DNA of 64,000 bases, taken from assembly GCA_037127255.1 (NCBI GenBank), contig JBANSL010000004.1, forward strand, positions 91,323,648 through 91,387,647, in the 5' to 3' direction. Below, one piece after another: positions 21,641 to 32,364 of this stretch. The notes under the pieces are model-generated. The model saw only the letters and a list, made by a program, of their open reading frames with translations. It did not search any database and had not been told where the DNA came from. Position 1 is the first letter of the stretch. Each line of letters begins with the position of its first letter. A program made the translations under genes and the position numbers. The stretch comes from Persicaria tinctoria (Eukaryota; Streptophyta; Magnoliopsida; Caryophyllales; Polygonaceae).

Positions 21641-22875
21641 CCATAAACCTTATACTAAGTAATAAATTCTTATTATAATACTATAAGGTTATGTTTTGAG
21701 GAAAACTCATATAATTAACTAATAAAACCTTATACTAAGTAATAAATTCTTATTATAATACTATAACGTTGTGTTTTGAGGAAAACTCATATAAGTAACT
21801 AATAAAACCTTATACTAAGTAATAAATTCTTATTATAATACTATAAGGTTATGTTTTGAGGAAAACTCATATAATTAACTAATAAAACCTTATACTAAGT
21901 AATAAATTCTTATTATAATACTATAAGGTTATGTTTTGAGGAAAACTCATATAAGTAAATAATAAAACCTTATACTAAGTAATAAATTCTTATTATAATA
22001 CTATAAGGTTATGTTTTGAGGAAAACTCATATAAGTAACTAATAAAACCTTATACTAAGTAATAAATTCTTATTATAATACTATAAGGTTATGTTTTGAA
22101 GAAAACTCATATAAGTTGCTAATAAAACCTTATACTAAGTAATAAATTCTTATTATAATACTATAAGGTTATGTTTTGAGGAAAAATCATATAAGTTGCT
22201 AATAAAACCTTATACTAAGTAATAAATTCTTATTATAATACTATAAGGTTATGTTTTGAGGAAAACTCATATAAGTAACTAATAAAACCTTATACTAAGT
22301 AATAAATTCTTATTATAATACTATAAGGTTATGTTTTGAGGAAAACTCATATAAGTAACTAACAAAACCTTATACTAAGTAATAAATTCTTATTATAATA
22401 CTATAAGGTTATGTTTTGAGGAAAACTCATATAAGTTGCTAATAAAACCTTATACTAAGTAATAAATTCTTATTATAATACTATAAGGTTATGTTTTGAG
22501 GAAAACTCATATAAGTAAATAATAAAATCTTATACTAAGTAATAAATTCTTATTATAATACTATAAGGTTATGTTTTGAGGAAAACTCATATAAGTAAAT
22601 AATAAAACCTTATACTAAGTAATAAATTCTTATTATAATACTGTAAGGTTATGTTTTGAGGAAAACTCATATAAGTAACTAATAAAACCTTATACTAAGT
22701 AATAAATTCTTATTATAATACTATAAGGTTATGTTTTGAAGAAAACTCATATAAGTTGCTAATAAAACCTTATACTAAGTAATAAATTCTTATTATAATA
22801 TTATAAGGTTATGTTTTGAGGAAAAATCATATAAGTTGCTAATAAAACCTTATACTAAGTAATAAATTCTTATTA
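21641..22875. repeat. 80-bp tandem satellite, about 15.4 copies
   Basis: The unit begins aataaaaccttatactaagt, continues aataaattcttattataata ctataaggttatg, and ends with aactcatataagt plus a variable aact, tgct or aaat tail. Units start every 80 bases from 21641 to 22841 with near-perfect identity. Diagnostic variants (tttgaagaaaac, then gaaaaatcat in the next unit) occur together near 22096/22181 and again exactly 640 bases later, indicating an eight-unit higher-order duplication. Confidence 0.95.
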
Positions 22876-23640
22876 AATCCATTATGATGGATGTTATATG
22901 TGAATTTCTAATTTCCGTTAGAGTTTAAGACTACGAATAATATTGAGAGTTTGGTTGTTAATATATTTTATAATAGATATCACATATAAATTTCCAATTT
23001 CCGTTTGAGATTGAGATCAATATCGAGATTGAGAATGAGATTGAGATTTTGGTTGATGAATATAGATTTTGTGATAGATGTTATGGAAAATGGCAGAAAA
23101 CCACCCCTTAAAATTGAAATTGCATAAAACCACCCCTTAAACCCATTTTGTCTTTAAATCGCCACCTACAACCTTTTTTTTTTTTTCCGTTAGCATGCCG
23201 TTAAAAATGGTGAAAAGTCATTTCCCCCCTCCCCTTTAATGTTATTTTAATGATAGAAAAATGTATAAATTCAAATAAAATAATAAAGTCTATTTATCCA
23301 TCCCTTTTAATGTTATTTTTACCGTTTGAGATTGAGATCAATATCGAGATTGATATTGATCTGACTGATATTGAGATTGAGATCAATATTGAGATTTTGG
23401 TTGATAAATATAGATTTTGTGATAGATGTTATATATAAATTTCTAATATCCATTTGAGATTGAGATTGAGATCAATATCGAGATTTAAATTGACATTGTG
23501 ATTTATATTGAGATTGAGATCAATATTGAGATTTTGATTGATAAATATAGAGTTTGTGATAGATGTTATATATAAATTTCTAATATCTATTTGAGATTGA
23601 GATTGAGCTCAATATCGACATTTAGATTGACATAGTGTAA
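22876..23640. repeat. Diverged ~140-bp repeats rich in gagattgagatcaatat, interrupted by an insert
   Basis: Several copies of a unit with gatagatgttatatataaatttc and gagattgagatcaatattgagatt follow the 80-bp array. About 23084-23320 is a foreign insert containing two ccaccccttaaa(a/c) words and a poly-T run. No coding gene is seen; the ORF here simply translates the gagatt repeats. Confidence 0.6.
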
Positions 23641-23644
23641 TATA

Positions 23645-24360
23645 ATACCCGTGCCTTAAAGGCACGAGATTTTGATTCATTTCAAATTGAACATCATTCT
23701 ATATATATCTATATAATACTATATTCACATATACTTGTTTACAAAAAAAAAAAGGATAAATAATTTTTTTAATTTATAAATTAGTTGGAAAGGGATATAA
23801 TACAATTTTTTAAATGATTTAATAAGGTAAAGTAGTAATAAATCTCAAACACATCACCTATTATAATTTGAAATACATATAATTATTATCATTAGGATAA
23901 AACTAATAAGGAAAATATAAGCTATCATATAATGATTAAAAAATCATAAGCACATGATTGTGCGAATACTTTTGAAGAAGATATACATAACTTACTAATT
24001 ATTTTCATGAAAAAGATGGCTAGAAAGAAGGAGAAATAAATAGAGAAAATAAAGGTAAGATAGTAAAAAAAAAGGTGATCTAAGGCGCCTCATCTAAGAT
24101 ATAAAATAAATAATGCTTGTAAGTCTTAATTAACTTTTAAAATAAGTAAATTGTAAAAAAAAATTGGCTGTAATTGATTTTTATAATTAACTTTTGAAAT
24201 CTAATATTCACAAATTAACTATTTTTACTAACTTTATTAAAAAAAATTGCAAGTCTTAAAATATTGAAATTATATATTAAATCAATTAAATAATTACTTA
24301 TTTAAAGATAAAATTCAAAAAACTTACAAATTGTCACGTAGGTTTGGTGATAGTATATAA
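23645..24360 (-). mobile_element. Degenerate non-autonomous Helitron (probable)
   Basis: On the minus strand a hairpin (cgtgcctttaaggcacg) followed by ggtattata sits at the left boundary, as in Helitron 3' ends, but the expected CTAG end is not intact. The other end (tatactatcaccaaacctacgtgac) looks like a Helitron 5' start and is abutted by the MITE at 24363. There is no Rep/helicase. Assigned by terminal pattern only. Confidence 0.4.
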
Positions 24361-24362
24361 TA

Positions 24363-24597
24363 CTCCATCCGTTCAACAAAACTTGTCGTTTACTATTCAC
24401 GCACGCTTTTTTAGAATGGTAAAAAAAATATAAAATATTCATTTTTAATTTTTTTTTTTAACAAGTTTGTACTTATTAATAATAACTACGAAATTGTTAA
24501 AAAAAATTATTTAAAAAGTCGATATTTTATATAGTTTTTAGCTCCTAAAAAAGCGTGCATGAATAGTAAAACGTCAAGTTTTGTTGAACGGAGGGAG
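24363..24597. mobile_element. Stowaway-type MITE
   Basis: TA on both sides (24361-24362 and 24598-24599). Terminal repeats ctccatccgttcaac and gttgaacggagggag. The subterminal acttgtcgtttactattcacgcacgc matches the copy at 5134. Confidence 0.88.
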
Positions 24598-24599
24598 TA

Positions 24600-25036
24600 G
24601 TGTTTATTTTTGTAAACAATTTTCAACTCTTTCATACATATATGTCATTTATAATATTTCTTTCCATAATTTGGACTACCAAAAAGTTTTTTTTTCCTTA
24701 AAAATATTTTTATTTTTACTTTATATATTTAACCTGTACTTTTTTTTTTACAATTTTGGGTTAAGATAACAATGTACTCCCTAATTAGATTAACAATTTT
24801 TAAATTAATATATCATTTAAAGTTGCATAAAAGTTATTTTTTTATGTTATTATGCAAGAATAGGAAAAAAAATCAGAAAAAAATTGATAATTAAATACAC
24901 TGATTAAAAATAAAATAAGGGGAGGGAAAATAAAGTAAAGGCTGCAAATTGGAGAGTAGAGGCGGGCAAGAAACCAAAAAGCTCAAATTGAAACTCAAAT
25001 TGAAGCGGGCTGGTTGAAAATGAAATTGGACCGCGC
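24600..25036. other. AT-rich CACTA 1 interior, no gene
   Basis: Poly-T and A/T-rich tracts only. No reading frame or repeat of note. Confidence 0.6.
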
Positions 25037-25039
25037 TTA

Positions 25040-25314
25040 GAGCATCTCCAACAGCTTCTTCAAAATAGGAATTTTGGTGATTTTTGGGGAATTTTAGGTG
25101 TTTTTAGGTCCAATAGATTCTCTATTTCATTCTCCAAAATGGGGAAGTACCAGTAGAAATGGAGAAGCTTTCCCAAATCTGCAGCATTCTCTAAAACTAA
25201 ATGATTTCCCAAATAGTTGAAATGGAGAAGCTGTTGGAGATGGAGCAAAAATAATTTAGAGAATATGCCTTTCAATTCTCCAAGAAATTTTTGGAGAAGC
25301 CGTTGGAGATGGTC
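25040..25314. mobile_element. Tourist/PIF-Harbinger-type MITE
   Basis: It begins gagcatctccaacagcttctt, and the inverse of its right end reads gaccatctccaacggcttct. The trinucleotide tta flanks both sides (25037-25039 and 25315-25317), the target preferred by PIF/Harbinger elements. Length 275 bp. Confidence 0.8.
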
Positions 25315-25319
25315 TTAGG

Positions 25320-25477
25320 GTTTTCTAAAACCCAACTCCATTTATCTCACTACCGCCTCCCTCTGTTCTTCCTCTCTCACTACCGCCCCTCCGTTCTTCC
25401 TATCTCGCCTTTCTTCCTATCTTCTTCCTCCATCACTACCGCTTCTCTGCAGTCCTCTTCACAGGTTCCACACTTGT

Positions 25478-25511
<34 letters not shown>

Positions 25512-26100
25512 CCCTCGATCTGGATCTGGATCTGGATCTGTCTCTGCGTGGTATCATGGAGAAGGAGAACAAAAGGGGAAGTTCGAGCCTCGTTCCCGTC
25601 CACCAGTCACCGTCGACACTCCACCGGTCACCTTCTCAGATCTGGCACCACCGTCGACACTCCACCGGTCACCTTCGCAGATCTGGCACCACTGTCAACA
25701 CGGTAATTAACTATCATCTCATTCTCCCTCCGTTCAGATATGAGAAACCGCCCTCACTTCTCTATCTCCCTCCGTTGAGTTTATGAATGATGATTAGATC
25801 TAGGGATTTCGTTGAGTTTATTTTGGGGTTAGTGGGGGTTAATTTGATTTGGTTCACTTGTATTGGGTTGTGATTTGGTGAGTTGCTTTTATTTATTCAT
25901 GATTTTGCTTGTGTGTTTTTTCTTTGTAGTTGTACTGGGTATTGATTGATGAGTTGTGTATTTGTTAATTTGCAGGTCCAGGTTCATCGGTTTGATTTGG
26001 CTTTAGGGGATTGAAGATGAATTGAAGATTATTAAAAAGCTGTGTATTAGGGTCTGTGTACTGGGTATTGATTGATGAGCTGTGTCTTTGTACTCAATTT
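25320..26100 (+). other. Gene-5'-end-like block inside CACTA 1, no recognised product
   Basis: A CT-rich leader with a (CT)n run (about 25483-25512) precedes an ATG at 25556 whose frame reads MEKENKRGSSS. It then runs through a ~39-bp tandem duplication (cgtcgacactccaccggtcacctt..) to a donor-like cacg/gtaatt near 25701. A later acceptor-like tttgcag (about 25976) follows. It resembles a captured first exon and intron with no known domain; coding function is not supported. Confidence 0.35.
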
Positions 26101-26279
26101 TGTTAATAGTACAATATTTGAAAAAACACTTTGTAAAAAATATGATTTATTGTGTAATATATCACATTTATATGGTATTAAGGTTCAATTAGTGTTAATG
26201 TGTTATATGTAGATTTTAATTATTATTATTTTTTATATATGTAGATTTTAAATATAAATAGTCAAATTAAAATATTATA

Positions 26280-26667
26280 CAAAATAGTCGCTTCTGAGGA
26301 CAGATCTAGGCGACCAAACTCCGAGCCAATATTCGTCGCTATAATTTACTTTTTTATTTTAATAAATTCTGATAATAGATTGAGGCGACGAAGTTATGAA
26401 GAAATGTTCGTCGCCTGAAGTCTAATGGGCGGGCTTGGATGGCCCTCCAACTCTGACAATGTGATGAGACGACAAACTATTTATTCGTCGCCTGAGAGTG
26501 CTCAGGCGACGAACATATGAATGGCCGTCGACGGAATACTCAAGGGATGGTGGTCAACGGACAACAGTTCAGGAGACGGATGTTCGTCGCATGATCACTC
26601 AGGCGACGAAAAACCCAATTCAGGCGACGAACTTGGTCCGTCGCGCGAATGGTAATCTGGCGTAGTG
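26280..26667. repeat. Right subterminal repeat array of CACTA 1
   Basis: Repeated gacgaa / ttcgtcgcctga motifs in both orientations run up to the right terminus. They mirror the left array. Confidence 0.85.
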
Positions 26668-26670
26668 TCA

Positions 26671-27408
26671 GTTGACATTAAAAGAAGTACGGTGGTAATT
26701 CACCGACTTATTTACATCACTTCAATTCTTTATTTATATATATTATTATCGACAATCGACATATATGGGATATGTATATTCCACATTAATCACTCATTTC
26801 CAAAAAGCCTTTTGGGGGTTTGGCTTCATGCATATATACATGTATATATTGCAAAAACTTTGGAGTATAAAGCGGGCATCATGATCAATTGATCAAGGTG
26901 GTGGTGGTGGTGGTTCAATTGCCCCTTTCGTAGGTTCCACCTTCAATTGTTCGTTCCAGCACATCATGTTTAAATTGTTCTTCTCTCTCTTTCTTAACCT
27001 CCTTTTCATTTTGCTTTTTCTTTGTTTGGACCACTTACTTAAATTTTATTTGGGTTTGTGTTGTGTGATCCCCGTGAATATATGATCCAGTTACTTGCTC
27101 CCATCCCATATCAAATATATATGATCATCTATATATATTATATATTGTGTTGGAAATATCATATCCTATATATAATCGTAATCGTAAGTGGGTCGGCAAA
27201 TATATTGTAAGATTTCCGGTTGATTAATTATATCTTAAAATATAATTTTAGTTATTGATTACACGCATCAAATTAATTATATATTATTATTATTATTATT
27301 ATGAAAGTTTGATCGAACTGTAGGTACCTACATATTATTGCTTATTCGTGTGTCTATATATGTATGAATATGATCAATTACGCTAAGGCTTGTGAATTAA
27401 TAAAACCA
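26671..27408. other. Spacer between CACTA 1 and the Helitron, no gene
   Basis: AT-rich, with a (ggt)n run near 26898-26912 and a (tta)n microsatellite near 27284-27302. No credible coding sequence. Confidence 0.6.
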
Positions 27409-27832
27409 CTAGTATAGTCCCCGCGCCATGGCGCGTATTTTGGAAACATCTATTTTTGTTAAAATAGAAAAACAAAAAAATTGATAAATAAATCCCATTG
27501 GTTAAAAAAATGTTTAATTGTTTTTATCATTTATCATTTGACATTTTATATAGATTAGGCTTGGTGGGTGAAATTCCAAAAATTAAGGTTATAGAATGAA
27601 TATAGTTAGTATTAACTTTATTTGACATTTTTATAATAAATATAGAATGAAATAATATTATATAGTTAGTATTAACTTTATTTTAAAAAGTTTTGAATTA
27701 ATCCTATTGGTTTTGAATTAATCCTATTGGTTGAAAAATGTATTAAATATATAAAATAGATGTTTCTAAAAATATCGGCTCGCAAGGATGCGACACGTGG
27801 CCAAAAGGCTTTGGTTTTAAGTAATATATAGA
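27409..27832 (-). mobile_element. Short non-autonomous Helitron
   Basis: On the minus strand it begins TCTATATATTACTTAAAACC directly after an A. It ends with a perfect palindrome hairpin GCGCCATGGCGC, then ggggactata and CTAG directly before a T. This is the Helitron signature (5' TC, 3' hairpin then CTRR, insertion between A and T, no target duplication). At 424 bp it is a passive copy. It contains a duplicated tattggttttgaattaatcc word near 27690-27730. Confidence 0.75.
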
Positions 27833-28193
27833 TGGTTGCAACTTGCAACTCAAACAAGCTGGCTTTATAAGCCGGCCAAAACATGTCGTCATCCATATAA
27901 TATAGCCAAATTAATCTTGATAATGCACGCTATATAGATATAGCCTATAGGTAAGAATTCCATCCATTAACGTACCCTTTTCAAACCTTGATCGATCATA
28001 TCATATCATATCAATCAATCTATAATGTGTGTATATATAATATATATACATATCTAGTCCAGGCTTTATTTGTACGTGTAAATTAATCAATCATATCTTC
28101 TCCTAATTACCGTCCAAAATTAAATAATAAATCGACCGTCGTCCATTCATTAATACAAATTCAACTTGAATTGATGATAAGTGGAAGTGGAAG
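27833..28193. other. Spacer left of the LINE, no gene
   Basis: AT-rich intergenic sequence without recognised features. Confidence 0.6.
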
Positions 28194-28248
28194 TGGGTAT
28201 AGATATCTTTTTTTTTTTTTTTTTTTTTGATAACAAACACCCATCAAA

Positions 28249-31200
28249 TTAATGTAAATCATCCAGAAGCAAAGAGTCTAGCCCAGAAGGGAATTGCAAA
28301 GTAAAATTACATATAAAGAAAGCTTCAGGCCTCAAACTTGCCATGAAGTGAGCAGGCCTATTAGCTTGCCTTCTCGTGAAGCACCACCTGACGCACTCAA
28401 ATTGATTAGCCAACCCCCGAATTCGATCGAGCAGTGTCCCCAACCCTCCTCTCACCTGGACATGTTTTTGCAGCTTGCTTATAACACTTGAACAGTCCGA
28501 CTCGAGCACTACATGAGTAAGACCCTGCTCGATGCACACTTCAGCAGCCCATAGGATGGCTTCCGCTTCAACTAACTCTACATCAGACGTCCATTGCACA
28601 GACTTGGCTGCCACAAAGACGGCTTCCCCACCATTATCCCGCGCCACCAGTCCAATCCCGCATCCCCTTTGATCGCTTACCGCAGCATCGCAATTGACCT
28701 TGATGAAGCCCTCCCCCGGTCTTTTCCACTCGAAACCTCCTTCGTTCGTCGTAGGCTCTCTAACCCGGGGCTCGATAGTCACTGCATCCCCAAACTCCCT
28801 CGGATGGATAGTCGCCTCCTCCACTAGCAGCTGCGGTGGACGGACATGCCCCTCGAAAATGAAGCCGTTCCTCGCTCGCCATATCTCATTCATGAGCACA
28901 GCCCACTTTTGGAACAACATTGGTGTGTGGAGAGCCAGCACCCTCTCAAAGAAGCCCAATACATCCTTAGCTCCCTTTCCACTATTGTATAGCAACGGCT
29001 CATACTTCCAGACATTTCGTGCTTCTCTGCAGTAGAACAAGGCATGAATGCCATCTTCGGGCAGGCCACATCTCATACACTCCACTGCCACTCCCACCTT
29101 CCTCTTCACAAGATTGGCATTACATGGTAATATGTCCCGACAAGCCCGCCAGACAAAGGATTTAATTCTAGGATGAACATTTATCTTCCAAGCTTGCTTC
29201 CACAACCAATTCATTCTCGTTGGATCCGATTGCCCTGCATTACACCCCGATCCTTTTCTACCCATCATCACATGATAACCTGACTTAACGGAGTACATGC
29301 CATTCTTCTCGTAGAACCAAATCAGTTCATCCTTGACAACTGGGTCGACGAGTCTCACTTGGCGCACTAGTGTTGCATCCGTCTCCACCAGAACCGTAGC
29401 AAGTAGGTCCTCCCTCCAACTTCTTGTCGTCCAGTCTATAAGATCAACCACTCTAAGATCATCCGAGCTGCTACTATGCTTAGCTAGAGCTTTAAACCCA
29501 ATAGGCTTAGGGAGCCATTTATCCTTCCAAACATAAACATCACTCCCATTACCTATGCTCCATAACAAACCTGCATTCAACACCTCTCTACCTCTTAGTA
29601 GGCTCCGCCACACATAACTGGGAGCAGGACCGGAATTTGCTTCGAGGAATGATGAATTTCGGAAATACTTAGCCTTTAACATCCTTGATAACAGTGAGTC
29701 AGGCTCTTGCAATAATTTCCAGCCCTGCTTTGCTAACATTGCCAAGTTGAAAATCTCCAGGTCTCGGAACCCCATCCCTCCCCTTTCTTTTGGGATGCAC
29801 AAGTTCTTCCAACTCATCCAGTGCACCTTCCTCTTCTCGCTACTATCACCCCACCAGAAATTGCACAAGAGTTGTTCAATCTCTTTGCACGTTCCACTGG
29901 GAATATAGAAACAAGACATGGTATATAGGGGTATCGCTTGGGCAATGGACTTCAACAACACCTCTTTACCTCCTCTTCACAATGTTTTCTCCTTCCAACC
30001 TTTTAGTTTCTTCCAAACTTTCTCCTTCACCTGGCTGAAGATGACTTTCTTAGATCTACCCAGCATTGTCGGAAGGCCCAAATAATTTTCATGCTTATCT
30101 ACTTCCCTAATATTGAGCACTTGTTGGATTTCAGATCTTCGGGAAGCAGCCACATTCCTGCTGAATGACAGTTCGGACTTTGCAAAGTTCACTTGTTGAC
30201 CGGACGCTGCTCCATATGCCTGGAGAATATTAACAATCTCATTGCTTTGTTGACAAGTCGCCTTTGCAAATAGTACACTATCATCAGCAAAAAATAAGTG
30301 TGAAATTCTCGGAGCCCCTCTCGCAATGGATATTCCTTGAAGCCTGCCTTCCGCCTCGCTCCTCCTTAGCATCCCTGAGAGACCTTCCGCACAAAGAAGA
30401 AACAAGTATGGTGAAAGGGGATCTCCTTGCCTCAAACCCCTAGCCGGGACAAAAGATGTCGTAGGGTAACCCGACATAAGAACTGAATAGGAGACACTGT
30501 CCACACACTTCATTATGAGTTGCCGCCATCTGCTCTCAAATCCCAGCTTCATCATACAATGATCCAGAAAACTCCATTCCACCCTGTCATACGCCTTTGC
30601 CATGTCCAACTTGAGAGCCATATACCCCGTCTTCCCTGTTGTCTTCGACTTCATATAATGAAATATTTCGAATGCTGCCAAGACGTTGTCAGTGATAAGC
30701 CAGCCCGGGACAAAAGCACTCTGTGTCGGGGAAACCACCTTATGTAAACACACCTTCAATCGGTTGGCCAACACCTTAGCAATGATCTTGTACAATACAT
30801 TACAAAGGCTAATTGGACGTAAATCTTTCATTCTGCATGGGTTACTCACTTTTGGGATAAGCGTGATAAATGTATAATTTAAATCAGCAGGAAGAGGGGC
30901 CCCATTCAGAATGTTCAAGACAAAGCAAGTGACGTCCTTTCCCACGATGTGCCAGAACTTTTGGTAGAAAAGTGCTGACAAACCGTTAGGACCAGGAGCT
31001 TTTGTAGGGTGCGTCGAAAAGAGGGCTACCTTAACTTCCTCGTCAGTAAAGGGCCGCAAGAGCTCAACATTATCCTCCTCCGACACAAGGGGGTCGATTC
31101 CTTGAGAAGCCGATGATGGTGGAGCATTCACCTCGGTTCGAAACAAGTTTTGGAAATACTCTACCGCCACCTTCGACATTCCGTCGTGACTTCGCCACTC

Positions 31201-32364
31201 CATCCATTCTTCATCAATCAACTTTCGCATTGTGTTCCTCTTTCTTCTCCCCGATGCTTTCAAGTGAAAGAACTTGGTGTTGCGATCACCCCATTTATAC
31301 TCGTTCGCTCTCGCCCTTTGAAACCAGAGCATCTCTTCCCTCCTTACCCACTCCCTCTCTTTCGCCTCCAGCTCCTTCCTTCTAGCCACCAACCCCCCAT
31401 TCATTCCACCCTCCTGCATTCTTTTTAGCTCACATCTCACCTCCTTAAGCCTTTTACCCACGTTCCCAAAAGCCACCCTATTCCATTCTTGGAGATCCCT
31501 ACCACATCTCTCTATCTTCCCACTGACCCCTCCTTCTGCCCGACTACTCCCCGGATTTCTCCATCCGTTCTCAATCACAGTGTTGCACTGCCCGTCATCT
31601 AACCACATCGGCTCAAATCTGAAAGGTCTCGGCCCCCTCGGCTTATCACCGTCCTCCTCTTCCCCCCGAAAGCAGATAAGTATGGGGGTATGGTCTGATC
31701 TGGCTCGAGGTAAATGGTGGACCATTAAGTGTGGGAACCTCTCCACCATACTTTCATTGGCAAAGCCCATGTCCAAACGCTCCTGTATGAATCCAGGGCC
31801 CTCTCTAGCATTATCCCAAGTGAATCGACTACCCTGGAATCGTATGTCTCTGAGCCCACACTCATCCACCGCCCTCCTGAATCTTTCCATCAGCCGAAAA
31901 CTAGGCTCCAGACCTCCTTCCTTATCAGCTGAACTTAGCAATAAGTTAAAATCTCCGACACAAAGCCAGTCTCTATGAGGGTCCTCATTCAACCGTTTCA
32001 GCAGCCCCCACGTGTGATGCTTCTCAGCCTTGTCAGCCCAACCATACATTCCAGTTAACCTCCATGGATTAGCATTAACATCAAGCTTGACCGTTGCATC
32101 AATGTGATGGGCAGTGTAGGAATTAACAGTGACATCTACTTTCTCCTCCCATAATAAACATAACCCTCCCGACTTCCCAACACAATCAACCGTAAAACAC
32201 CCGTGAAATCCCAACGCCCTTCTAATCTTCTCCATTTTATGTTTATTGCTTTTGGTTTCCATAAGATAAACCACCCTCGGGGCCTCCCGTCTCACAATCT
32301 CTATGAGACTTGTAACTGCCTGGGCCTTCCCCAATCCCAGGCAGTTGTAACTTAAGATATTCAT
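28249..32364 (-). pseudogene. LINE ORF2 (endonuclease, reverse transcriptase, RNase H) with one nonsense codon
   Basis: The frame runs 1371 codons from an ATG at 32362-32364, broken only by a TGA at 29977-29979 (codon 796). Domains in order: an APE-like endonuclease (about 1-230, with METK around Glu36, GDFN at 137-140 and SDH at 223-225); a reverse transcriptase (about 480-790, LDMAKAYDRVEW with its Asp near 587 and FADD at 692-695); a zf-RVT segment (CMRCG..HALFYC); and a C-terminal RNase H (NCDAAV, VEAEAILWA, LESDC, NRPAHFMA). All catalytic residues are visible. The protein nicks target DNA and primes cDNA synthesis on it. The nonsense codon lies where relatives normally have Ser in a (L/S)-R-x-G-K-E stretch, so it would remove zf-RVT and RNase H. 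Its ATG overlaps the ORF1 stop as ATGA. Confidence 0.93.

Larger units (their letters stand above)
5568..26667. mobile_element. CACTA (En/Spm-class) DNA transposon, non-autonomous, with nested insertions
   Basis: The left end reads CACTACGCCAGATT and the right end ends in AATCTGGCGTAGTG, its exact inverse. The trinucleotide tca lies directly outside both ends (5565-5567 and 26668-26670), the 3-bp duplication expected of CACTA elements. Both ends carry arrays of the subterminal motif CAGGCGACGAA and its inverse. No TNPD- or TNPA-like coding sequence is visible, so it would depend on a transposase in trans. Removing the Mutator-like insertion (6078-21248 plus one TSD copy) leaves about 5.9 kb. 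Confidence 0.92.

Noticed and set aside
21641..22875. CRISPR-like array
   Set aside because: The units are contiguous 80-bp tandem copies without unique spacers, and this is a plant nuclear sequence.
29961..29979. Frameshift between two halves of LINE ORF2
   Set aside because: The two halves are in the same frame; only a single TGA codon separates them.
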